Positions 58,794 to 64,000 of a stretch of DNA of 64,000 nucleotides are shown here, in pieces. Both the position numbers and the translations under genes were made by a program. The stretch comes from Methylobacterium sp. J-067 (GTDB taxonomy: Bacteria > Pseudomonadota > Alphaproteobacteria > Rhizobiales > Beijerinckiaceae). Numbering within the stretch: position 1 is the stretch's first letter; every line of letters begins with the position of its first letter. The notes under the pieces were generated by a model. It saw only the letters and a program-made list of their open reading frames with translations. It searched no databases and was not told where the DNA came from. The stretch lies in NCBI RefSeq assembly GCF_022829465.1, contig NZ_JAKSXZ010000058.1, forward strand, positions 140,605 through 204,604. Reading direction: 5' to 3'.

Positions 58794-59219
58794 TCACGCG
58801 CGCATCCCGACGAGGGCCAGGACCGCGCAGCCGGCGGCGGCCACGACATTGCCAGCGCCACCCCACGGCAGCGGCGGGAACAGTTGGCGGACATCTGCCG
58901 TCGCAACGGGGGCGGGCTCGTCCTGGGTCTCGTCCTGCGGCGCCTCGGGGGCAGGCTCCGGGGCCGGCATGGGCTGGGCGGGCTCGTGCAGGTGGATCAC
59001 CTGCCCCGCGTGCGCCACAATGGCCTTGAAAACGGGCTCCGTGGCGGTCTCGGCGTCGTCCTTGATCCGGTCCAGGGCGGCGATGATCTTGTCTGCTGCA
59101 TCAAGGGCCGTCTGTGCCGCTTGCTCAAGGTGGGCGCGAAGGGCGAGGCCGGCGAGCGGCGCCGGGGCCGCCGGTTCAGACGGGCGGGGGCGGGGCATGA
59201 AAGCGACGACGTTGGGCAT
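58794..59219 (-). CDS. Hypothetical protein, accessory region
   Basis: Protein of 141 residues. N-terminal basic-Pro stretch (MPNVVAFMPRPRPSEPAAPA), a central Ala-rich amphipathic helix (LRAHLEQAAQTALDAADKII), a Pro/Glu/Gln-rich linker, and a C-terminal hydrophobic segment (AGNVVAAAGCAVLALVGMRA) that may be a membrane anchor. No recognised family. ATG 59219 chosen; the frame extends to a TTG at 59234. It follows the 486-residue hypothetical gene with 72 bases between them, in an apparently mobile region. Confidence 0.55.
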   Translation of the reverse strand: MPNVVAFMPRPRPSEPAAPAPLAGLALRAHLEQAAQTALDAADKIIAALDRIKDDAETATEPVFKAIVAHAGQVIHLHEPAQPMPAPEPAPEAPQDETQDEPAPVATADVRQLFPPLPWGGAGNVVAAAGCAVLALVGMRA

Positions 59220-59291
59220 GGGGGCACTCTGCAAGGGTGAAACGTTGAGGGGCGGTTTGATGGCGGGGCAGGGCTATTCCCCGCCCCATGC

Positions 59292-60752
59292 CTAGCGGAT
59301 CTCTGCAATCAGCGCCTTGTTGCGGATCTTCATTTCGCAGAGCATTTCGTGATGGACGCGGGACACGAGGATGGCGTCGCGGTCGGCCTCGGTCTTGGGA
59401 GTGCGGCGAGCTACTTCCTGAACGCACGCATCACGGAGACAGCCGAGACGATTACTTTCGGCCTCGATGATCTCCCCGCCGTCGTTTTGAAGGCGGATAT
59501 TGGCGTCGGCATAGAACCGGACTTCCTGCGACACGTCGCTCAGAACCTCGGCCTCGCGGTGGAACACGTCGATCAGTCGAAGCAGGCAGTCCGAGGGGAC
59601 GGCCGACAGGTCCAAGCCGTGAGCGTAGGTGAACGCCTCCCGGCACAGGTCACGGTCGGGCTGCCTGCTGGCCAGCAATGGCGTTAGGGTGCCGCCCAGC
59701 ATGGCGTCAGCAAGCTGCGTCCCTACTCGGTCCCAAGCGTCTTCTTGATGCTCGTCACGATCCGCCGGAGCGTTGTAGCCGGCAGCGCCGATGGGACCGA
59801 GACACTTGAGGGCCATGCCGAGCATCGTCTTGGGCTCGGTCGCCTCAAGCCGCGCCATCAGATCCGTGGCGCGGCGGTAGAACGGCAGCCATTCCGCCTC
59901 CGACATGCGTTCAGCCATGTTTTCGCGGTCGGCCTTCATGTTGGCGGCGTAGGCTTCGCAGAACTCGGCGGCTAATTCGGCAATGTGTGCGTCGGGCCCG
60001 AAGTCGATACCGGCGACCGGGGCAGCGTCTGCCTCGACCTGAAAAGCCGCGACCTCGCGCAGGACCGTGTGCACGATGCGCGTCCCGTCATCGATGTCGT
60101 GATGTGGCGTGATGCGGAACCGCTCGAAGTCGTCTAACGCGAGCGCGGCCTTGGCGACGATCTCGGCCAGATGCGTGGATGGCTCGTTGATCGCGCGGGT
60201 GATGACGGCGCTCGTCTTGCCGGTCTCGGTGTCAAACTTCTCTTCGGACCAGTCCGTGACCTTCAAGGCGAAATCGACCCACGCGCGATGCTGAACCGCC
60301 CAGCGGCAGGCGTCGGCAAGAGCGGCCGGAGCGGGTGCGAAGGTGCCCTCGGCGGTTGCGGCAGGCTCTGGCCTGCGGCTCGTGCCGGCAAGGCGGGCGG
60401 ACAGATCGGCGGCGCGGTCGCGGAGCGAAGGGGCGGCGGTCTCGGTCTGCCACGCGGCCTTGAGGCAGACGGCCATGGCAGCGCCCCAGGTGCCGCCGTG
60501 GCGCTTCTGATGATCGCGGGCGGCGAGGGTCGCGACGGTCATAATCGCGGCGCGGTCGAACTTGTGAGAGACGGCGAACGTCTCGCCGCGGCCGGAGCGG
60601 GTGGTGATGTTGAGGGGGAGGTTGCGCGAGCGGGCATAGGCCGAAGCGAAGCCACGAGCGGCGAGCAGGCCGGTGATGACGGGAGCGCGGTCGGACTTGA
60701 TGTCCCGCAGGGCGGCGGACCAGGAGAAAGAGCGGCGGCTGAAGTGGGACAT
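59292..60752 (-). CDS. Hypothetical accessory protein, 486 residues
   Basis: Large mostly helical protein that I do not recognise. Repeated Ala/Arg-rich helices (LLAARGFASAYARSRNLPLN, AELAAEFCEAYAANMKADRE) and charged stretches suggest a cytoplasmic or nucleoprotein role. N-terminus MSHFSRRSFSWSAAL is basic. It is transcribed divergently from the XRE regulator across an inverted-repeat operator, typical of an element-borne gene under phage-like repression. No known plasmid, phage or defence motif was found by eye. Confidence 0.65.
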   Translation of the reverse strand: MSHFSRRSFSWSAALRDIKSDRAPVITGLLAARGFASAYARSRNLPLNITTRSGRGETFAVSHKFDRAAIMTVATLAARDHQKRHGGTWGAAMAVCLKAAWQTETAAPSLRDRAADLSARLAGTSRRPEPAATAEGTFAPAPAALADACRWAVQHRAWVDFALKVTDWSEEKFDTETGKTSAVITRAINEPSTHLAEIVAKAALALDDFERFRITPHHDIDDGTRIVHTVLREVAAFQVEADAAPVAGIDFGPDAHIAELAAEFCEAYAANMKADRENMAERMSEAEWLPFYRRATDLMARLEATEPKTMLGMALKCLGPIGAAGYNAPADRDEHQEDAWDRVGTQLADAMLGGTLTPLLASRQPDRDLCREAFTYAHGLDLSAVPSDCLLRLIDVFHREAEVLSDVSQEVRFYADANIRLQNDGGEIIEAESNRLGCLRDACVQEVARRTPKTEADRDAILVSRVHHEMLCEMKIRNKALIAEIR

Positions 60753-60796
60753 CGGGGTTAGTCCATCTCGCGGCGGTTGCTACCGCCTATGGACTT

Positions 60797-60846
60797 GTTA
60801 TAATACCCATGCCTTGTTTTAGTCAATAGGAAACATGGTATAAAAC
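60797..60846. promoter_or_regulatory. Inverted-repeat operator between divergent accessory genes
   Basis: GTTATAATACCCATG (60797-60811) and CATGGTATAAAAC (60834-60846) are imperfect inverted copies about 22 bases apart, in an AT-rich gap that also contains a TATAAT box. They lie between the 486-residue gene and the XRE-like regulator, so they are probable binding sites for the regulator. Confidence 0.55.
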
Positions 60847-60860
60847 CAACCGAGGCTGTG

Positions 60861-61100
60861 ATGTTATCGACCGGCAACCAACTCCGTGCGGCGCGGGGGC
60901 TCGTGGCTATGGATCAAGTCACGCTCGCGGAGCGGTCAAAAGTCAGCGCCAACACAATCCGCTCAATGGAAGCGAAGGGCGCCAATATGCTTACCAGCGG
61001 TCTCGACACGGTGCGCTCGGTTCAGTCCGCGCTAGAGGCTGCCGGCGTCGAGTTCCTGAACCACGGGCGCCCCGGCGTTCGCCTACGGGCCGAAGGGTAG
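60861..61100 (+). CDS. Helix-turn-helix (XRE-type) regulator
   Basis: Single HTH protein of 79 residues (from ATG 60861; a GTG at 60858 is an alternative). It has the Cro/cI-like pattern GNQLRAARGLVAMDQVTLAERSKVSANTIRSMEA, with the recognition helix about SANTIRSMEA, and ends ALEAAGVEFLNHGRPGVRL, the usual XRE tail. It should control the divergent promoter. Nine bases later the 412-residue winged-helix gene begins, suggesting one operon. This type is common in integrative elements and plasmids. Confidence 0.85.
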   Translation: MLSTGNQLRAARGLVAMDQVTLAERSKVSANTIRSMEAKGANMLTSGLDTVRSVQSALEAAGVEFLNHGRPGVRLRAEG

Positions 61101-61109
61101 CCCCCTCGC

Positions 61110-62348
61110 ATGACCGCTCGCGGGAACTTCTTCGCGGTGGACCGGCGGGCATGGGCTGCGCTGTGCGGTCTCGGCAGCATGAACGCGGCCGTCGCCTACC
61201 TCGTCCTGGCGCGGGGCACTCTGAGCGACATGCGCACCACCGCATGGTCGGTGAAGACCATTGAGACGCATACTGGCGTGCCTCGGCATCTGGCCCAAGC
61301 CGCGATCAGGCGGCTCGTCGCGGAAGGGCTAGTCCGACAGACACGGGGAGGGACGAAGCCGCTCTACTATCTCGTCGCCGCGCATGACCTTCCAGGCCCT
61401 ACCCCTGCACGGATCACAGCGACAGAGGCCGAACTGGTGCGGATCATCGAGGATGCGGGACGGTCAACCTTCGTGCCTAAGACCGCGAAGATGGACAGCG
61501 ACTGGCCCGTGACGACGCCATACGAGCTTGCGTGCGGCCTTGTGCGCAAAGGGCACCTGACGAACGACGGACGCCAATTCTTCGGCCTTGCGCTCGCTCC
61601 TCAGCCGATGTCCGAGGAACCGGACTGGATCTGGCTCCCCGCCTCCATCGTGACCGGCGCGGCCGATGAGAGGCCACCTGTGGAGTTGCTGCGGCAAGCG
61701 CAGGATCAGACGGCCTTGCGCCTGTTCGTGGATCTCTACCACGCTCAGAGCCTGCCACGGGCAAGTGGCGTCCACTGGCGCACCGTTCGACTGAACTACA
61801 CGAAGGAGGCCATCGGCACTTATGGAGCGCACACTGTCTGGGGCTTCTCCCGCGCGAGGTCGGAGGCGTGGCCGAACTGCCCGCTCGTGAAGCCCTTCCT
61901 GGATCAATCCAGCGAGCAGCCGGCGCAACGCTTCTTCGATGCCTTGGCGTTCCTCATCCGCCTGGGTCTCGTCGCCTACACCCCGCATCTCATCGAGGCG
62001 GACACCGATGAAGCGGCCGTGCTGTTCCCGGTCGGCGGCGCCATGGCGGTTCGCGAGGAACGGGCGCTCGGAGACGCGGCCCATACAGCAGGGCTTGCCA
62101 TGATTACCGACTGGCAAGAGAAGCTGGCGGACGGCTCCTATGAGCACCTGTTCCCGCTCCTTCCCCACCAGGGCAACGCGGTGATGGTAGGGCTGCTACG
62201 CCTCCGATATCAGGCCGATACAGCGGCCAATGCCGAGTGGGGCGAGCGCCGCTCCCAATGGGCTGAGGAAGCCCGAAAATTCGAGGAATTGGCCGAAAAA
62301 GCGCAATCGTCTCAGCGCTTTGCAACATCAACTCAATATCCAATCTAG
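61110..62348 (+). CDS. Winged-helix protein, possible replication initiator
   Basis: Protein of 412 residues, not assigned to a named Rep family. An HTH/winged-helix region is visible at about residues 45-85 (WSVKTIETHTGVPRHLAQAA, RRLVAEGLVRQT), with further helical and mixed segments later. The last codons overlap the first of several iteron-like repeats, the arrangement found in plasmid rep genes whose product binds its own iterons. The identification as an initiator is inference from position and repeats. It is followed by a winged-helix gene in the same direction. Confidence 0.55.
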   Translation: MTARGNFFAVDRRAWAALCGLGSMNAAVAYLVLARGTLSDMRTTAWSVKTIETHTGVPRHLAQAAIRRLVAEGLVRQTRGGTKPLYYLVAAHDLPGPTPARITATEAELVRIIEDAGRSTFVPKTAKMDSDWPVTTPYELACGLVRKGHLTNDGRQFFGLALAPQPMSEEPDWIWLPASIVTGAADERPPVELLRQAQDQTALRLFVDLYHAQSLPRASGVHWRTVRLNYTKEAIGTYGAHTVWGFSRARSEAWPNCPLVKPFLDQSSEQPAQRFFDALAFLIRLGLVAYTPHLIEADTDEAAVLFPVGGAMAVREERALGDAAHTAGLAMITDWQEKLADGSYEHLFPLLPHQGNAVMVGLLRLRYQADTAANAEWGERRSQWAEEARKFEELAEKAQSSQRFATSTQYPI

Positions 62349-62377
62349 ATCAACTCGATTTCAACTCGGGATCAACT
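62327..62377 (+). repeat. Iteron-like direct repeats
   Basis: Four copies of (A/T)TCAACTC at 62327-62334, 62349-62356, 62360-62367 and 62371-62377 (last one truncated to ATCAACT). Start-to-start spacings are 22, 11 and 11 bases, about two and one DNA turns. The stretch is AT-rich against its surroundings and ends in a CTAC/GTAG palindrome near 62375-62385. Suggests a small replication origin or operator. Confidence 0.6.
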
Positions 62378-62446
62378 ACTAGGTAGATCCCCTCACTATC
62401 ACCATCGCCTCCCTTCGGTCGGTGGCGCACGCGCAAGGGGAAAGCC

Positions 62447-62968
62447 ATGGCTTGGAGCACGAAGACTTCCCCGACCCCGGAGCCTCTGCCGCCTTGGGCG
62501 AGGGGCAGGATCAGCCTGTATGCGTTCGAGGAACTGAAGCGGTGCCTGGGCCCCTATGGCTATGCCGGCAGGCGGGACACCATGCGTAGGCTGGTAGACA
62601 AGGGGCTCGTGCGGCAGATCGAAAGCGGCGCCTACGTCGTCACGGAAAATGGGATCGATCTGATTGAAGGCCGATATCGGCACCCGGTCGATACCCCGGA
62701 CGTGATCGTGCCTCCGCTCAAGCGCTACCCCGCCACGCCTCACCAATCATCTCAAGAGGCTGTCGGAACGGGGGTTGTCGTGAGGGGACGAAAGCGGGTT
62801 GACCTATACCTGCCGAGGCCGGGGAACGCGGCACGGTCGCAAGAGGCTGCCGACATGGCGCGGGCGGTTCGGCCGGCGGTAGCCCCTTACACCGTCGAGC
62901 CCGCTACGGACGGGTGCGACGTGATCCGCCCACGGTTCGGTTCTGCGATCTGGAAGGCCGAAGGGTGA
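62447..62968 (+). CDS. Hypothetical protein with winged-helix-like region
   Basis: Protein of 173 residues. A segment at about 25-60 (LYAFEELKRCLGPYGYAGRR, MRRLVDKGLVRQI) looks like a MarR or winged-helix-like reader; the remainder is Pro/Arg-rich and basic. ATG 62447 has AAGGGGAAA before it. It overlaps the following gene (GTGA, 62965-62968), showing translational coupling into a chain of membrane proteins. Its function in that chain is unknown. Confidence 0.6.
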   Translation: MAWSTKTSPTPEPLPPWARGRISLYAFEELKRCLGPYGYAGRRDTMRRLVDKGLVRQIESGAYVVTENGIDLIEGRYRHPVDTPDVIVPPLKRYPATPHQSSQEAVGTGVVVRGRKRVDLYLPRPGNAARSQEAADMARAVRPAVAPYTVEPATDGCDVIRPRFGSAIWKAEG

Positions 62969-63222
62969 GCGACGCCGACGACACGGCTCGCAGGCTCGTC
63001 ACGAATGAGCGAACGAAGCTGACGGCAACCTATCTGAACACGGCGGCCGGCGGTCTCTTTACGGCTGGTGTCGTCGCGCCTCTCGTGGCGGCTGTGTTCG
63101 GCCTTGGCACCGGCCCGCACCTGTCGGCGTTGACTCTCGTGCTGGGCATCGCGATCTTTCTAGCGGCGAGCGGTTCCCTACACCTCGCGGCCCGCACGGT
63201 CCTGAAAGGGCTCAAGCCATGA
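62965..63222 (+). CDS. Two-helix membrane protein, 85 residues
   Basis: The GTG at 62965 overlaps the preceding stop by 4 bases. The product has a charged N-terminus (SDADDTARRLVTNERTKLTA) and two hydrophobic helices at about 31-47 and 53-75, ending in a basic tail. It is the first of a run of overlapping small membrane-protein genes. No known family is visible. Confidence 0.65.
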   Translation: MSDADDTARRLVTNERTKLTATYLNTAAGGLFTAGVVAPLVAAVFGLGTGPHLSALTLVLGIAIFLAASGSLHLAARTVLKGLKP

Positions 63223-63314
63223 CGGACGTTCAGATTGTCGCTTTCATCGTCGCCCCCGTGATGGCGGTTGCCTTCGGCTGGGGCGTCGCGCTTTGGGCGC
63301 GCCGGGCGGCATAG
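63219..63314 (+). CDS. Micro-protein 1, single-span, 31 residues
   Basis: ATG at 63219 overlaps the preceding stop (ATGA). The product MTDVQIVAFIVAPVMAVAFG plus WGVALWARRAA is almost entirely one membrane helix followed by a WARRAA basic end, suggesting a helix with its C-terminus in the cytoplasm. Too short for ordinary gene finders; accepted because of the overlap, the codon usage and the similar neighbours. Confidence 0.6.
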   Translation: MTDVQIVAFIVAPVMAVAFGWGVALWARRAA

Positions 63315-63318
63315 CACC

Positions 63319-63426
63319 GTGACGACGGAACAGCTTGCCTTGCTCCTCGCCGTCCCGTTCGGCGGCGGCGCGTTGGCGTTATGGGCCTTGTGGCTCAACC
63401 GGCGTGAGAGCGGCACCCGCTCGTGA
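63319..63426 (+). CDS. Micro-protein 2, single-span, 35 residues
   Basis: GTG at 63319, four bases past the previous stop. One hydrophobic helix (LALLLAVPFGGGALALWALW) followed by NRRESGTRS. The layout, short N-terminus, helix and basic tail, is the same as in the other micro-proteins of the run. Its stop overlaps the next start (GTGA). Confidence 0.6.
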   Translation: MTTEQLALLLAVPFGGGALALWALWLNRRESGTRS

Positions 63427-63563
63427 CGAACTGCGGGGCAGAGATCGGGCTTTTCATGGCCCTACTTCTCGGGCCGGGGTCGTTCGTCGCAGCCGGCGCC
63501 TTGGTCTACTGGATCACGGCTTGGCAGGATCGGCGCGACGCCATGAACGACTGTGGCCTCTGA
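63423..63563 (+). CDS. Micro-protein 3, single-span, 46 residues
   Basis: GTG at 63423 overlaps the previous stop by 4 bases. Hydrophobic helix (GLFMALLLGPGSFVAAGALV) continues into YWITAWQDRRDAMNDCGL. It shares the GALxYW...R pattern with micro-protein 4. Its last 11 bases overlap the start of that gene. Confidence 0.6.
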   Translation: MTNCGAEIGLFMALLLGPGSFVAAGALVYWITAWQDRRDAMNDCGL

Positions 63564-63657
63564 CGGCTTCCACTGGCTACAGCTTTCGGTTCCCCTGGCC
63601 GTGTTCGCAGTCGGCGCCCTCGCCTATTGGGCAGTCGCACGTCAGGACGATCTGTAA
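63553..63657 (+). CDS. Micro-protein 4, single-span, 34 residues
   Basis: GTG at 63553, inside the end of the previous gene. Product VASDGFHWLQLSVPLAVFAV then GALAYWAVARQDDL. A single helix with the same GALAYW motif as micro-protein 3, ending in an Arg and acidic residues. It is the last gene of the run; the repeats downstream follow 56 bases later. Confidence 0.6.
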   Translation: MASDGFHWLQLSVPLAVFAVGALAYWAVARQDDL

Positions 63658-63713
63658 GGGGCATCCCCTTCACCGTCGTCGCGCATCGGCCTACCCTGTG
63701 GCGGTCCTCCCGA

Positions 63714-63768
63714 GGGACACGCCGGCCCGGTCGAATGGCCCCCCGTTCAACAGATCGGGTCGGCGGCC
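63714..63768. repeat. Palindromic direct repeat, copy A
   Basis: Shares GGGACACGCCGGCCCG, AATGGCC and ATCGGGTCGGC with copy B. Arms GCCGGCCCGGTCG (63721-63733) and AGATCGGGTCGGC (63752-63764) are partly complementary, so each copy can form a hairpin. Confidence 0.65.
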
Positions 63769-63882
63769 TGCGTACCTCGAAGGCCAAGCCGTCTTGGGCC
63801 GGGTTTCAGGTAACTGCCGGTCAATTAGTTCGCATCACGATGCAGCATGGGCCGTGCCGCAAGTAGGCCCTTGTCCTCTCGT

Positions 63883-63938
63883 GGGACATGCCGGCCCGAT
63901 CCAATGGCCTCTTGCAAACGCCGGATCGGGTCGGCAGC
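63883..63938. repeat. Palindromic direct repeat, copy B
   Basis: Better-preserved copy of the element: arms GCCGGCCCGATCC (63890-63902) and GGATCGGGTCGGC (63923-63935) pair at 12 of 13 positions around a 20-base loop. It lies in direct orientation relative to copy A. Confidence 0.7.
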
Positions 63939-64000
63939 TATCGCGGCGGCCAGACCGGCTCAGTCTTCGGCCTCTTCCGTCTGCAGTCCCATTGCTGCAC

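Larger units (their letters stand above)
63658..64000. other. Terminal non-coding region with palindromic direct repeats
   Basis: No convincing gene is seen in these 343 bases. Two related segments (63714-63768 and 63883-63938, about 169 bases apart) dominate the region. The window ends within it. Confidence 0.5.

Overview
The window is high-GC DNA from an alphaproteobacterium, most likely Methylobacterium or Methylorubrum. This rests on codon bias, a 721-residue methylmalonyl-CoA mutase alpha chain, a cspA plus DUF6481 pair, Tad-type pilins, several CHASE3 and 4HB chemoreceptors, and an MFS-cyoABCD-SURF1 respiratory operon. No long assembly gap or rRNA operon is visible. One tRNA-Val(GAC) gene is present.

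The first 24 kb is mostly core chromosome. It holds a uracil-DNA glycosylase, a Tat-exported two-subunit molybdenum hydroxylase, a membrane histidine kinase, cspA, and a StbD/RelE-type toxin-antitoxin pair. These are followed by an EVE protein, a coupled tsaD-unknown-gpsA operon, a molbindin, rpsD, a DUF2252 protein, phosphoglucomutase, a secreted alpha/beta hydrolase and scpA. The MFS-cyoABCD-SURF1 operon then encodes a bo3-type quinol oxidase. From 24.8 to 32.3 kb lies a cell-surface module. Two large tandem-domain glycosyltransferases and an unknown protein form one operon. Beyond the tRNA lies a three-gene exosortase locus that carries its own short substrate with a PEP-CTERM-like tail.

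From 32.6 to 42 kb are a small 44-residue protein, an RND efflux pump with its adaptor, a Tat lipoprotein L,D-transpeptidase, a CHASE3 adenylate/guanylate cyclase and a CHASE3 chemoreceptor. From 42.4 to 44.5 kb is a strikingly AT-richer three-gene Tad-type cluster whose largest protein ends in a DUF4114-like calcium-binding motif. The next stretch holds a 4HB chemoreceptor, a sugar-related cluster (LLM flavoenzyme, GH15 glucoamylase-like enzyme, SMP-30 lactonase) and a divergent HxlR/NAD-binding pair.

From about 52 kb onward the DNA looks accessory. It has degenerate intergenic repeats, orphan winged-helix proteins, and a PAS (LOV-like, Cys-less), chemoreceptor and HD-GYP signalling run. The last 5 kb looks like a replicon or integrative-element remnant. 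It contains an XRE regulator with a divergent inverted-repeat operator and a winged-helix Rep-like protein ending in iteron-like repeats spaced 22, 11 and 11 nt. A train of overlapping genes follows, including four very small single-span membrane proteins of 31 to 46 residues. Two diverged copies of an imperfect palindrome close the window.
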